A stretch of DNA of 33,822 nt, from positions 1,580,378-1,614,199 of the forward strand of contig NZ_NGKU01000001.1 of the NCBI RefSeq assembly GCF_002140915.1. Direction: 5' to 3'. Within the stretch, counting starts at the first letter, position 1. Each line of letters starts with the position of its first letter. Source of the stretch: Candidatus Enterococcus testudinis (lineage in GTDB: Bacteria > Bacillota > Bacilli > Lactobacillales > Enterococcaceae). The notes under the pieces are model-generated. The model was not told where the DNA came from, did not search any database, and worked only from the letters and a program-made list of their open reading frames with translations. Positions 7,916-19,222 of this stretch are shown here, in pieces. The translations under genes and the position numbers were made by a program.

Positions 7916-10180
7916 TTATAAATAGCGCACCAGAAGCTGCAACAGTTGCTGTGGGAATGCTTGCAGATCAGACAAGTCGATGAACCGTTCTGAACCATAG
8001 ATTGATTTGATCACGTCTTTATCTTGGCCGATAGCAGCTGCCAAAAACAGCACGCCTTGACGTTCATAATCGGCAATGACGTGTTGAATATCAGTTCTGG
8101 CTTTTTCTCCAGTATAATCTGGCAATGCTTTAGGTTGTCCGTCGCTGATGTTCAAGAGTAATTTCGTGGTGGCATTTTGCTGACTGACATGATGCGCCAA
8201 GACTCTTAATGCTGCGCCGTCTCGATTATTTTGCCGTGGCTTCATGGTCATTAACTTCTCTTGGACAAAATCATATCCTTCATGGAATTCTTTATACGCA
8301 TACAATGATGTTTTTTCTCGTGGTGAAATATCTGCTGTGTCTCCATAGATCATGAGTGGAATATTGACTTGTTCAGCAAAAGCTGCCAATGCCAAAACCG
8401 CTTGTTGGGCATATTTGATACGATCGTCTCTGATCATTGATCCTGATTCATCGATACGTATCGCTACGGCCAAAGAAGGCATTTCGGTTGGCGGATTCTT
8501 CTTGTCAAAGGTACGCAAGTCTTGATAGACGACTTTGCTGGCATCGAATCGTGTACCGGTATATTGACCTTTTTGGTAATCGGCTCCCCCTTCGTTCTCT
8601 AACAATTCTTGCGTTTGTTTGACTAGGGTGTCGATCACCGGCTGCAATGGTTGAAGTAACTCTTTAGCTGTCTTGCGCATGGTCAGATCAACAGCCGGGC
8701 GATGCACAATCAATCCTTCTTTGGCATGGATCGATTCTTTCAAAGCGCCTCGAGCTGCTTTTGAGGCGTTTGCTTTTTCAGATTTATCGGTTGCTTCAAA
8801 GTCTTCAAGCGTCAATGTGTGATTGGTAAGCGTATTGGTTTCTGATTCGCTGCCAGAAGCAGCCTGTCCTTCTTGACTGGCATTCTCTACATTCTCGAAT
8901 AATGCTGAGGAGTCTTCCTTTGCTGTTGGTTTAGAAAACGTTGTTTCTTCAGATGAGTCAACACTTGCTTCTTCTGTGGAAGCAGGCGTCTCTTCTTCGG
9001 CGGTTATTGCTGTTAAACGCACCTGCTCCTCCGTGATATTTCGGTCTTGCGCTTCGTCAGCTGAAATACGGCGACCTGCGGCTTGTTTAAAATTTTGCAG
9101 CGGTTGTCCATGGATCAATAAGCGCAACTGCGAGAGTAACCCGGAGCTATCGAGAGCGTTTTGCAACAATTGCAGTTCATTTGTGTCGGTCGTCACTTTG
9201 TATAAGACTTTTTGATTGATTGCTTGCATTGGATTTTGCCCTTGTTTGACTGCATTGAGCCAATAAAAATAGGATCGCATGCCAGCTGCCCCTTTAATGG
9301 CATTTGCTTTGGCAGTCACATCCAGCAGTCGAATGATCTCAGCCATTTTTTCCGCAATCTCTTGCTGCTGAAACCCAGTTTTTGCGATACCCCGTGTCAC
9401 CATAACAGCTAATGGCGGGAGATCCATTTTTTCCGCATGCTGCATTCGATCTCGCAGTGATTCATTTAAAGGTCGATTACCTTGATAATTGCGGTTGGTG
9501 GTAATAACTACGACACAATCTGGATGACGTCGAACAAAACCGGTAGGAATATTTAACATGCCATTTTGTTCCAATGCTGAATTCAGCGCGACCAATACTG
9601 ATGCATCGCGAATCACTGTCGGCTCCTGGATCTCTAGAAGATAGCCTTTTTCAAGCGCACGTACGATTTCTGAAGGATAATACTTATAGCGAATCACCGG
9701 GTTTTCTTCAGCGGATTCTATACGCTGGATCAATTCAGCGAATTTCATTTTGGCACGCTCTGGCGTGAGAGAAAAGTGTCCTTCAATCAATCGTAGGATG
9801 TCGTCAAAGCAATCACTTTGATAAATCGCATCTAAAAGATCACTGTCTTCTTCTTGATCGGTGTCGATCACTGGTAACAAAGCACCAAAAATATCTGACT
9901 TATCCATATCGGCAAAACAGGTGATTTTTGTATAGGGCAACTGCAGATCAGCAGATAATGCTTTTGCCAACTGCGTTTTTCCTGAACCAGCATCCCCTTC
10001 TAACAAAATATTGAATAACTTCAACTCAGGATCGTGCCAATTCTCGGCGATTTCCGAAGCAATCCGCAGTTCTTCTTCACTAGTCTGATGACTATCTGGT
10101 TTTTGCCAGATCATCATCTGTTCTAACTTGCTGAAGGTACGCCCTGCTGTCACGGCATAGGGAGAGATGATCGTATCCAT
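7916..10180 (-). CDS. MoxR-like AAA+ ATPase fused to a vWA domain
   Basis: 754-residue cytoplasmic protein. N-terminal AAA_5/MoxR-like ATPase: Walker A GDAGSGKT at 62-69, sensor-1 region VVVITTNRN and an arginine-finger-like SLRDRM. The expected Walker B position reads YLLEIQEP, without the usual DE pair. An acidic Ser/Glu/Thr-rich linker (about 385-490) leads to a C-terminal von Willebrand A domain with MIDAS motif DESGS (577-581) and a later ISDGQP aspartate (about 680). MoxR ATPases with vWA partners act as metal-dependent chaperones that remodel or activate other proteins; here both are in one chain. AAAGGAG precedes the ATG. It is co-transcribed with the 155-residue gene 18 bases upstream. 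The target is unknown. Confidence 0.85.
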   Translation of the reverse strand: MDTIISPYAVTAGRTFSKLEQMMIWQKPDSHQTSEEELRIASEIAENWHDPELKLFNILLEGDAGSGKTQLAKALSADLQLPYTKITCFADMDKSDIFGALLPVIDTDQEEDSDLLDAIYQSDCFDDILRLIEGHFSLTPERAKMKFAELIQRIESAEENPVIRYKYYPSEIVRALEKGYLLEIQEPTVIRDASVLVALNSALEQNGMLNIPTGFVRRHPDCVVVITTNRNYQGNRPLNESLRDRMQHAEKMDLPPLAVMVTRGIAKTGFQQQEIAEKMAEIIRLLDVTAKANAIKGAAGMRSYFYWLNAVKQGQNPMQAINQKVLYKVTTDTNELQLLQNALDSSGLLSQLRLLIHGQPLQNFKQAAGRRISADEAQDRNITEEQVRLTAITAEEETPASTEEASVDSSEETTFSKPTAKEDSSALFENVENASQEGQAASGSESETNTLTNHTLTLEDFEATDKSEKANASKAARGALKESIHAKEGLIVHRPAVDLTMRKTAKELLQPLQPVIDTLVKQTQELLENEGGADYQKGQYTGTRFDASKVVYQDLRTFDKKNPPTEMPSLAVAIRIDESGSMIRDDRIKYAQQAVLALAAFAEQVNIPLMIYGDTADISPREKTSLYAYKEFHEGYDFVQEKLMTMKPRQNNRDGAALRVLAHHVSQQNATTKLLLNISDGQPKALPDYTGEKARTDIQHVIADYERQGVLFLAAAIGQDKDVIKSIYGSERFIDLSDLQAFPQQLLQLLVRYL

Positions 10181-10198
10181 ATTTGTCCACTCCTTTTT

Positions 10199-10666
10199 CT
10201 AATAACCCAAATCTTCGAGTAATCGTTTGAGTATTTTAAATCGCTCGCCGATCAATTCGCCATTTTTTTGTAAAGTATCATAAAACGCCAAGATATCTTC
10301 ATCGAGATCAGGATTGTCGGTATCGACTTCAACGGTCATGCGATTGCCTTGTAGACCGATAATATCTATCAAGGGATTTTCTGGATCATAGAATTTTTCG
10401 TGGCGGTATGCTTCTTGAAAATACAAACTAGATTGGGCTGTCAAAATCGCCATATCTAGAATACGCGTCAATGGTAATTCTTCTGCCGAACACGCATCAT
10501 CATTTTCATGCCAGATTTTGCCAATGATATCATTGGGATTCTTTTCAGGATCGAGACCTAAAGACAGGGACTTTGCATCTGTATGCAATGCATTTCGGCC
10601 ATCGATTTGGTCGTAGTTTTCTACTTTGATGATTGTTTTGTGGTGCTGTTCTTCAGTTGATTTCAC
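10199..10666 (-). CDS. Acidic protein of unknown function, partner of AAA+/vWA protein
   Basis: 155-residue soluble, acidic protein without membrane segments or a motif I recognise. It contains a DLDEDILAFYDTLQKNG stretch and ends in a charged helix (ERFKILKRLLEDLGY). The start is GTG at 10666, with AAGGAG seven bases upstream; no better ATG exists. It is the first gene of a two-gene operon with the AAA+/vWA protein, so it is a candidate substrate or adaptor of that ATPase (inference from position only). Confidence 0.75.
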   Translation of the reverse strand: MKSTEEQHHKTIIKVENYDQIDGRNALHTDAKSLSLGLDPEKNPNDIIGKIWHENDDACSAEELPLTRILDMAILTAQSSLYFQEAYRHEKFYDPENPLIDIIGLQGNRMTVEVDTDNPDLDEDILAFYDTLQKNGELIGERFKILKRLLEDLGY

Positions 10667-10706
10667 GTGAACACTCCTTACACTAAATACATTTGCGGCT
10701 ATTCTT

Positions 10707-10735
10707 AGTATAGATAGTCAGGGAGGGATACTCAA
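10707..10735 (-). promoter_or_regulatory. Promoter of the AAA+/vWA operon
   Basis: Minus strand: TTGAGT (10730-10735), 17 bases, TATACT (10707-10712). Transcription would start about 35 bases before the GTG at 10666. Confidence 0.7.
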
Positions 10736-10787
10736 GCAATACACTTGCTGGTCCGCTGAAAGCATGAAACTATACTTCGTACAAGAT

Positions 10788-10822
10788 AAAAAGCGTCAAT
10801 TAGGCATAATCCTAACTGACGC
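10788..10822 (-). terminator. Intrinsic terminator after degV
   Basis: Twelve-pair hairpin (10793-10804 with 10811-10822, one G-U pair in the minus-strand RNA, six-base loop) followed by five U's on the minus strand. It lies 40 bases beyond the degV stop. Confidence 0.88.
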
Positions 10823-10861
10823 GCTGACCAAAGTGCTCATGTATGTCGAATGATGGCTTGA

Positions 10862-11710
10862 TTATTGGGCTGAAATCGCAATACCTATTGCTTTTTCACC
10901 TAAATGTGTACCGATAACTGGACCAAAATGACCAATCTCGATTTCTGCATTCGGGTATTTCTTTTGTAATTTGTCTTTTTCTTCAATAGCCACAGCCAGA
11001 TTATTGGCATGGATGACATAAAATTTCACTGGGTAAGCAATATCCGCTTCTCGGTGACCAATAATATCTTCGGCACGGGTAAAGGCTTTTTTGCTTGAAC
11101 GTACTTTTTCATGGAGCACGATTTTTCCTTCATCGAAAGTTAAAATCGGTTTGATTTTCAGCAATCCGCCAATCAAAGCTGCACCATTGGTCAAGCGACC
11201 ACCACGAACAAGATTATTCAAGTCATCCACGATCAAGTAGGCATACGTGTTTTCGCGAATAATATCCAAATGTGCCAAAATCTCTGTCAGAGAACATCCT
11301 TGTTTCGATAAATCTAACGCTGCTTCTACCATATGGCCCATTGGCATACTGGTGATTTTTGAATCATAAGGAATAATATTGACTCCCTCAATTTCGTCTT
11401 TGATCCCATACAATGTATTGATAAAACCAGAAATACCACTAGATAGGTGAATACTGATGATCGTATCATATCCACGATCCCGCAGCGAGGTATACAATGC
11501 CATCACTTCCCCTAAAACAGGTTGGGAAGTTGTGGGAAACTCTTTACTATTTTTTAAAAGTGCGTAATATTCATCCGCTTCGATGTCGATCCCTTCATTA
11601 TAGATTTTTCCATCTAAGATAACAGGAATCGGTATAATAAACAAATCTTCATGATTCTTGATCCGTTCCGGCAGATAAGCGGTACTGTCAGTAACAACGG
11701 CTAATTTCAT
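10862..11710 (-). CDS. DegV family fatty acid-binding protein
   Basis: 282-residue DegV (EDD-fold) protein. The family binds a fatty acid and, as FakB, presents it to the kinase FakA. Here a general DegV/FakB-like role is as far as the sequence goes. Visible motifs: VVTDSTAYLP at the N-terminus, FPTTSQP (the TSQP loop), IHLSSGISG, and DDLNNLVRGGRL before GLLKIKPIL. The start is ATG at 11710 rather than 11731, because CGAGGAAAAAGA precedes it directly and DegV proteins begin with MKLAVVTDS-like sequence. It has its own promoter and terminator. Confidence 0.92.
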   Translation of the reverse strand: MKLAVVTDSTAYLPERIKNHEDLFIIPIPVILDGKIYNEGIDIEADEYYALLKNSKEFPTTSQPVLGEVMALYTSLRDRGYDTIISIHLSSGISGFINTLYGIKDEIEGVNIIPYDSKITSMPMGHMVEAALDLSKQGCSLTEILAHLDIIRENTYAYLIVDDLNNLVRGGRLTNGAALIGGLLKIKPILTFDEGKIVLHEKVRSSKKAFTRAEDIIGHREADIAYPVKFYVIHANNLAVAIEEKDKLQKKYPNAEIEIGHFGPVIGTHLGEKAIGIAISAQ

Positions 11711-11749
11711 TCTTTTTCCTCGTTTCAACATATTTCAAACGTCATTAAT

Positions 11750-11777
11750 AATATAGCACAATTTTGCTTGCTTTCAA
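11750..11777 (-). promoter_or_regulatory. Probable degV promoter
   Basis: Minus strand: TTGAAA (11772-11777), a 16-base spacer, TATATT (11750-11755), about 40 bases upstream of the degV ATG. Confidence 0.5.
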
Positions 11778-11800
11778 ATGATTTTCAGAACATTTCCCAT

Positions 11801-13027
11801 TTACTTCTGATTGAAGAAGTTGGTAATTGCTTGCTGATTTGTCTGGAAATCAACCACCAAAACACTGCCTGCTGTCGCCGAATTCCCATACTGCCATGAA
11901 TCATCTACGGGCACCGTCAAGCGATCGATGCCACCTGCACCTCTGGCAATCGATAGGGTGTTTTTCAGCAAGAAGGTCATTGGCAGATCTGTCGTTGCAT
12001 AGCCTAGCACTTTTCCTGCAGCATAGGGAAGCTTGACGATCGAGACTGGATTCTTCATCTCACTGAATAGCGCATCGATGACTTGTTGTTGACGCCGCAC
12101 ACGGCCAAAGTCGCCTTCCTCATCCATTCTGAAGCGGGCATATTGCAGCAATTCAAGCCCGTTCATTTGTTGCTGGCCTTTTTTGATCGCCACTTCTAGA
12201 TTTTTGCTCATATCCTTTTCGGCATTGATTGACACACCGGTTGGAAACAAGGTATCGATCACTTTTTCAAAGGATTGGAAATCAACTTCTGTATAGTATT
12301 TGGTGTCAATCCCAAAATTTTGCGCCAATGTCTGCCTTACCAATTCGGCCCCGCCGAAAGCATAAGCGGCATTGATCTTGTTTTCTCCATAACCAGGAAT
12401 CGTCACTAACGTATCACGCATAAAGGAGACAAGTTTAGGTGTACCGCTTGGTCCATCCAACTGCAGCACCATAATGGTGTCCGCACGACCGGTTTCCCCT
12501 TCTCGACTGTCACTGCCGATCAGCAGCAAATTGTTGCTGCCATCCGCTGATGTCACACCGTTAAATGTCTCTGCATCACCACTTGAAACAGAAGCATCAC
12601 TTTTTGCCACTTGTTGACCAACAAAAAAGGCGCCTACCGAATAAATCAGGATCACTATCAGGACACGGAAGATAATTCTCAAAAACGGGTGTTTTCTGTT
12701 CTTTTTTGTTTTCTGCGTTTTGGCTTTTTGTTTCTTTGCTTTTTTTTGTTGTGTTTGTTGTGGCGCTCTATCCTCATGTTTTCGCTGTTGAGGGGATCCT
12801 TCCTTCTGATAATGGGGAGAATCGTTTCCTCTTGTATGTTGTGCAGCACGTCGCTGACTATGGTCAACTTGATCCTCGTCATAAATGACATCATCCATTT
12901 CTGTTTCATCAGGCAGATTGTTTGGTTGTTGGCGGGTTTTTCTGGCAAAAATACTTTCCTTCGTGGGTTGTTTTTCTTCTTGTGCTAATTTTTTATGTAA
13001 TTGTTTGTTTCGTTCCATCCGACTCAT
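11801..13027 (-). CDS. LytR-CpsA-Psr (LCP) family cell-wall ligase
   Basis: 408-residue LCP protein. These enzymes move undecaprenyl-linked glycopolymers (teichoic acid, capsule) onto peptidoglycan outside the cell. Layout: a long, basic, Gln-rich cytoplasmic tail (about 1-115), one membrane helix (ILIYSVGAFFVGQQVA, about 125-140), then the LCP domain. Key motifs are GSDSREGETGRADTIM, SFMRDTLVTIPGYGENKINAA and FRMDEEGDFGRVRRQQ, which hold the Asp/Arg residues that bind the pyrophosphate lipid and Mg. The start is ATG at 13027, with GGAGG eight to nine bases upstream; the in-frame codon at 13060 lacks a site. It follows the aro operon on the same strand. Confidence 0.92.
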   Translation of the reverse strand: MSRMERNKQLHKKLAQEEKQPTKESIFARKTRQQPNNLPDETEMDDVIYDEDQVDHSQRRAAQHTRGNDSPHYQKEGSPQQRKHEDRAPQQTQQKKAKKQKAKTQKTKKNRKHPFLRIIFRVLIVILIYSVGAFFVGQQVAKSDASVSSGDAETFNGVTSADGSNNLLLIGSDSREGETGRADTIMVLQLDGPSGTPKLVSFMRDTLVTIPGYGENKINAAYAFGGAELVRQTLAQNFGIDTKYYTEVDFQSFEKVIDTLFPTGVSINAEKDMSKNLEVAIKKGQQQMNGLELLQYARFRMDEEGDFGRVRRQQQVIDALFSEMKNPVSIVKLPYAAGKVLGYATTDLPMTFLLKNTLSIARGAGGIDRLTVPVDDSWQYGNSATAGSVLVVDFQTNQQAITNFFNQK

Positions 13028-13123
13028 GACGGGTTTCCTCCAATAAAAAAACTTTCTCACTATAAGGATACCCTACCCGTTACAGAAAGAAAGCTGTTTG
13101 TTCAAAATTTAATCTTTTTCTAG

Positions 13124-13155
13124 GAAAAAACAAAAGTTGCCACAGACAGGCACTT
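13124..13155 (-). terminator. Probable terminator of the aro operon
   Basis: Minus-strand hairpin AAGTGCC (13155-13149) with GGC-A-ACTT (13141-13134), one bulge, followed by TTTTG and then six T's. It is shorter than the other terminators here, so some read-through into the LCP gene is plausible. Confidence 0.6.
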
Positions 13156-13180
13156 CCATTGTAGAGGCTCTTTGTGCACA

Positions 13181-14020
13181 TCAATGAACTTCAGTCACTG
13201 GATACAGACCGAGCAAGTGAACAGTCCCACCTAATAGAGCAATCTCTTCGAATGCATTGGCAATCAATTGCAACGGTTTGTCGATGACGAGATCAATCAC
13301 AAAGAAATATTCTCCCAAACTGGTCTTTGACGGTCGAGATTCGATTTTACTTAAATCGATCCCTCGCCAGCCGAATGCAGCTAATATTTTGTGCAAGCTT
13401 CCGGGTTGATTGGCAGGCAACGTCACAAAAATCGTTGCTTTATCTGCAGATTCTGTCGAAAGATGTGCTTGTTGCTGCTGCATGACCCAGAAGCGGGTTT
13501 GATTAAAAGAAACATCTTGGATATTCTCTGCTTCTACCTTTAATTGATAAGCGGCAGCTGCTTCTTTCGATGCAATAGCCGCGACAGCTTCATTCGGATG
13601 CTCTTTGACATATAAGGCAGCAGTGGTTGTTGAAGCGACAGCCTCTATCACTGCATGTTCATATTTGCGATTGAGAAAATTGGTACACTGTGCCAATGCC
13701 TGCGGATGAGAAATGATCCGTTTGATTGACCGACCAGTACGCAAGTCATTTTCAGCAACGACTAATTGATGATTGATTGGCAAAATAATTTCTTTTTCGA
13801 TGGATAGCTCGGTTGATTTGAATAATGTATCAATGGTCGCATGCACGGAGCCTTCTAAAGAATTCTCATTTGGTACCACACAGCGGTCAACAACACCATT
13901 GATCAGTGCTTGGATACATAATGGAATGGACGGAAAAGGGACGAGCGTATCATGGACAAATGCTTCCTTTGCTGCTAAATACGTAAAAGAATTCTCTGGA
14001 CCCAAATAACCAACTTGCAT
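13181..14020 (-). CDS. pheA: Prephenate dehydratase
   Basis: 279-residue monofunctional prephenate dehydratase: prephenate to phenylpyruvate, the committed step to Phe. The catalytic domain (about 1-180) opens with VGYLGPENSFTY and contains the conserved TRF motif in NQTRFWVM. The C-terminal ACT domain (about 195-275) has GSLHKILAAFGWRGIDLSKIESRPS, whose ESRPS motif binds Phe in feedback-inhibited enzymes. The start is ATG at 14020 (TAGGTGA five bases upstream), not the GTG at 14029 inside aroK. It is the last gene of the aro operon, two bases after the aroK stop region. Confidence 0.95.
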   Translation of the reverse strand: MQVGYLGPENSFTYLAAKEAFVHDTLVPFPSIPLCIQALINGVVDRCVVPNENSLEGSVHATIDTLFKSTELSIEKEIILPINHQLVVAENDLRTGRSIKRIISHPQALAQCTNFLNRKYEHAVIEAVASTTTAALYVKEHPNEAVAAIASKEAAAAYQLKVEAENIQDVSFNQTRFWVMQQQQAHLSTESADKATIFVTLPANQPGSLHKILAAFGWRGIDLSKIESRPSKTSLGEYFFVIDLVIDKPLQLIANAFEEIALLGGTVHLLGLYPVTEVH

Positions 14021-14021
14021 A

Positions 14022-15823
<1,802 letters not shown>

Positions 15824-16909
15824 CTATTTGATCCGACAAGTATATGTCGTTTTTTTGTTGATCAGCTGTTCGGCCAACAGCAAATCGCTTTGATTTTTGA
15901 AAGAAATCTGCAATACACCATTGATTTCTTCACGGCTCTCCAAAATTTTCAGATTGATTAGGGATAACTGATGCTCACCTAGTAGTCCTGTCACTTCCGC
16001 GATCACACCGGAATAATCCGGAACATCTACGAATAAATCATAAAAAGCAGGAATCGCCCCATTTTGGTGAACAGGTAGTTGATCACGGGTTTCTTTGGCT
16101 GATTCAAAAAAAGTGTAGATGGCGTCTTCGTCCTTCGCTTGCAGCCATTGGGAAACAGTGGACATCCGACTTTGCCACTCGTCGATCATCGCAAGTAATG
16201 CCTGTCGATTGCTTAGCAGAATATCCGTCCACATCCGCGGGTCCGAAGAGGCAATCCGCGTGATGTCGCGAAAGCCGCCGGCTGCCAATTGCTGCGCCCG
16301 TGGATGTGTTTGATTGAAGCTGTCCGCTTGATTGACTAGACCAGAGGCAATGATATGAGGCAAGTGGCTTAGCATACCCGTGATTTGATCATGCTCTTCT
16401 GGCGTCAGGGTAACGTATTTCGCCCGTGTCCCTTGAAACAACACTTCCAACTCTGGCAAACGAGTGGTATCACTAGGGGTAAAAATGTAATAGGCATTTT
16501 CAAACAAATCCCCATTGGCTGCTTGGATCCCTGATTTATGTGAGCCGGCCATAGGATGCCCGCCAATAAAATCGAAGGAAAACTGCTGCGCAAATTGACT
16601 GATTTCTGATTTGGTACTTCCGGTGTCTGTCACCAAGACATTTGGCTTCAGGGGCAGTTGACCCAAACGAGCCAAATAGTTTTTGGTGATTTCCACTGGC
16701 AGTGCCAGCAGAATGATATCGGCTTGAACAGCACCATCATCGAAAGAAGCCGGGACTTCAGCAACGAGTTTTGTTTGACGGGCGATCTCATTTGTCGCAG
16801 GACAATGATCCCAGCCCATCAAATAGCTGTCGGGGTGTTCCTTTTTTATACATGTTGCCAGCGATGCGCCAATCAGTCCTAGACCAGCGATCAAAATTCG
16901 TTGATTCAT
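15824..16909 (-). CDS. tyrA: Prephenate dehydrogenase
   Basis: 361 residues. Oxidatively decarboxylates prephenate to 4-hydroxyphenylpyruvate on the Tyr branch. N-terminal Rossmann motif GLGLIGASLA (9-18), active-site region GGHPMAGSHKSG (about 136-147) and the helical domain with LSHLPHIIA. A C-terminal ACT domain (about 290-361, from FVDVPDYSGVIAEVTGLL) suggests Tyr feedback, as in Bacillus TyrA. GGAG lies 11 bases before the ATG. Confidence 0.95.
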   Translation of the reverse strand: MNQRILIAGLGLIGASLATCIKKEHPDSYLMGWDHCPATNEIARQTKLVAEVPASFDDGAVQADIILLALPVEITKNYLARLGQLPLKPNVLVTDTGSTKSEISQFAQQFSFDFIGGHPMAGSHKSGIQAANGDLFENAYYIFTPSDTTRLPELEVLFQGTRAKYVTLTPEEHDQITGMLSHLPHIIASGLVNQADSFNQTHPRAQQLAAGGFRDITRIASSDPRMWTDILLSNRQALLAMIDEWQSRMSTVSQWLQAKDEDAIYTFFESAKETRDQLPVHQNGAIPAFYDLFVDVPDYSGVIAEVTGLLGEHQLSLINLKILESREEINGVLQISFKNQSDLLLAEQLINKKTTYTCRIK

Positions 16910-16947
16910 AGCCCGTGCCTCTCCTTCTTTTTTCGTTGAGATCGATG

Positions 16948-18114
16948 TTAGTAATGTAATAAATATTCGCGGTATTCCTTGACTGCAGCTTGCAATTCAA
17001 CAAATGAATCACTAGGGAACTTTTCTAACAGCTCATTGGCTACAACAGTGGCCACGACACTTTCGCAAACGACACTTGCTGCTGGGACCGCTGTACTGTC
17101 GGAACGTTCTACACTTGCTTTATATGGCTCTTTGCTATCGATATCGACACTTTGCAAAGGCTTGTATAATGTAGGGATTGGTTTCATCACACCCCGTACC
17201 ACGATTGGTTCACCGTTGGTCATACCACCTTCAAAACCGCCTAGATTGTTGCTGCGACGAGTATAGCCTGATTGTTCATCCCATAAGATTTCATCCATGA
17301 CTTTTGACCCTGGCAAGACACCGGCTTCAAACCCGACGCCAAATTCGGCCCCTTTAAAGGCATTGATACTGACTACCGCTTGGGCAATCTTGGCATCCAG
17401 CTTTTTGTCCCATTGAACGTAACTGCCTAATCCAGCAGGAACGCCGCCTACTAAGACTTCCACGACACCACCGATGGTATCACCATTTTTCTTGGTTTGA
17501 TCGATCAATTGCTTGATCTCTTCTTCAACAGAAGGATCAAGGACGCGCACCTCGGAGGCTTCTGAACGCGCTGCAATCTCTTGGACGGTCAATCCATCAG
17601 GGATCGTTGCTTTGATTCCACCCAGCATGGTGACATGTCCAGCAACAGTAATGTCTAACTCTTTCAATAGTTTCTTAGCGATCGCACCAATAGCGACACG
17701 CATCGTCGTTTCTCTGGCTGAGGAGCGTTCAAGAACGTTGCGTAGATCTTGATGGTGATACTTCATTCCACCTACCAAATCAGCATGTCCTGGTCTAGGA
17801 CGTGCGACACGCCGTAATTTTCGGTCTTTTTCTGGCACTTCTTCAATTGCCATGACTTTGGTCCAATTTTTCCAGTCTTTATTTTCAACGACCAATGTCA
17901 CAGGCGAACCTAAGGTCTTGCCATGACGGATACCGGAAGTGATTCTGACTTGGTCTTTTTCAATCAACATTCGACCGCCGCGACCATAGCCTGTTTGTCT
18001 TCTTGCTAATTCATGATTGATATCTTCTGCAGTCAATGGCATTCCGGCGGGTAACCCTTCGATGATCGTCGTTAATTCTGGCCCGTGTGATTCTCCAGCT
18101 GTAATGTAGCGCAT
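16948..18114 (-). CDS. aroC: Chorismate synthase
   Basis: 388 residues. Converts EPSP to chorismate; needs reduced FMN. Signatures: [18 protein letters not shown] at the N-terminus, [25 protein letters not shown] (about 110-122), RSSARETT and the late [19 protein letters not shown] lies nine bases before the ATG. Follows aroB by 18 bases in the operon. Confidence 0.97.
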   Translation of the reverse strand: MRYITAGESHGPELTTIIEGLPAGMPLTAEDINHELARRQTGYGRGGRMLIEKDQVRITSGIRHGKTLGSPVTLVVENKDWKNWTKVMAIEEVPEKDRKLRRVARPRPGHADLVGGMKYHHQDLRNVLERSSARETTMRVAIGAIAKKLLKELDITVAGHVTMLGGIKATIPDGLTVQEIAARSEASEVRVLDPSVEEEIKQLIDQTKKNGDTIGGVVEVLVGGVPAGLGSYVQWDKKLDAKIAQAVVSINAFKGAEFGVGFEAGVLPGSKVMDEILWDEQSGYTRRSNNLGGFEGGMTNGEPIVVRGVMKPIPTLYKPLQSVDIDSKEPYKASVERSDSTAVPAASVVCESVVATVVANELLEKFPSDSFVELQAAVKEYREYLLHY

Positions 18115-18132
18115 GATAGATAACCTTCCTTC

Positions 18133-19191
18133 TTATACTAAGTAATGTTTGATTGTTTCTGTTGGAATCGTCACAATTTTGGCTTGTCCGATTGCTTCTA
18201 ATAAGATGATTTTGATTTGATTGCCGCGGGCTTTTTTGTCGTGGGTGATTGCTGTAAACAACTTGGAACGATCCACTTCAGGCACAGCGATCGGCAAATT
18301 GAATTTGCTGAGCAATGCCATCAGTTGCTCCGTGGTTCCTTTAGGTGAAAGGCCGATCTCTTCCGCATGGCGCGTAATCATCACCATACCGATCGCCACG
18401 CCTTCACCATGACTCAGACCACCAAAAGCAGCCAACTTCTCTAAACCGTGGCCAATGGTATGACCAAAATTCAGTGTCAAACGACTGCCATGATCAAAGG
18501 GATCTTCTTCGACAACTTTTTGTTTGACCTTCAGGGTCTCTGTGATGATGTAGGCGGCTTGCGACAGCAAATCTCTTTCGTCCTTTACATCATTTAACGT
18601 TTGCCAGAGCTGGAGATCAGCAATTGCAGCGGACTTGATGATTTCAGCAATGCCTTCTCGAACTCTTTGAATAGGCAATGACGCCAACAGTTCAGGATCG
18701 ATCAAGACCCCTTCTGGTTGAGAAAACGTCCCGACTAAGTTTTTAGCAGATTCGGTATTGACGGCTGTTTTGCCGCCAATACTTGAATCAACTTGGGCCA
18801 ATAAACTAGTAGGAATCTGTAAGAAGTGAATGCCGCGCATATAGGTAGACGCTACAAACCCTGCAAGATCTCCAATCACGCCGCCTCCTAGTGCAATGAT
18901 TCCATCACTGCGGGTCATCCCGAATGCTGCTAATTGGTCATACAACGCGGTCGCTTGCAGCAGCGACTTGCTTTTTTCACCTGCTGGCACGACAAGTAAT
19001 TCGGCATCGAATCCATGAGCTGCTAAAGCAGTGATCAGTGCTTCTCCATATAGTGACGCTACATGGCTATCAGAGATAACAGCGACTCTTTGCGACTGCC
19101 ATAACTGATTGACCCATGCGCCGACTTTTTTGAATGCCCCCGCTTCGATGATGATATCGTATGATTGGTCTTTTAAGTTTATGTGTAACAT
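18133..19191 (-). CDS. aroB: 3-dehydroquinate synthase
   Basis: 352 residues. Cyclises DAHP to 3-dehydroquinate with NAD and a divalent metal. Visible: SDSHVASLYG, the NAD-binding GGGVIGDLAGFVASTYMRG (about 100-118), PTSLLAQVDSSIGGKT and the metal ligands in NFGHTIGHGLE and LSHGEGVAIGM. It sits between aroF and aroC. Confidence 0.97.
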   Translation of the reverse strand: MLHINLKDQSYDIIIEAGAFKKVGAWVNQLWQSQRVAVISDSHVASLYGEALITALAAHGFDAELLVVPAGEKSKSLLQATALYDQLAAFGMTRSDGIIALGGGVIGDLAGFVASTYMRGIHFLQIPTSLLAQVDSSIGGKTAVNTESAKNLVGTFSQPEGVLIDPELLASLPIQRVREGIAEIIKSAAIADLQLWQTLNDVKDERDLLSQAAYIITETLKVKQKVVEEDPFDHGSRLTLNFGHTIGHGLEKLAAFGGLSHGEGVAIGMVMITRHAEEIGLSPKGTTEQLMALLSKFNLPIAVPEVDRSKLFTAITHDKKARGNQIKIILLEAIGQAKIVTIPTETIKHYLV

Positions 19192-19222
19192 CTACCTGCA
19201 CCTCGCTATCTATCTGTTGTTT

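Noticed and set aside
12611-12988. 125-codon plus-strand ORF with hydrophobic runs
   Set aside because: Antisense shadow of the Lys/Gln-rich tail and membrane helix of the LCP protein.
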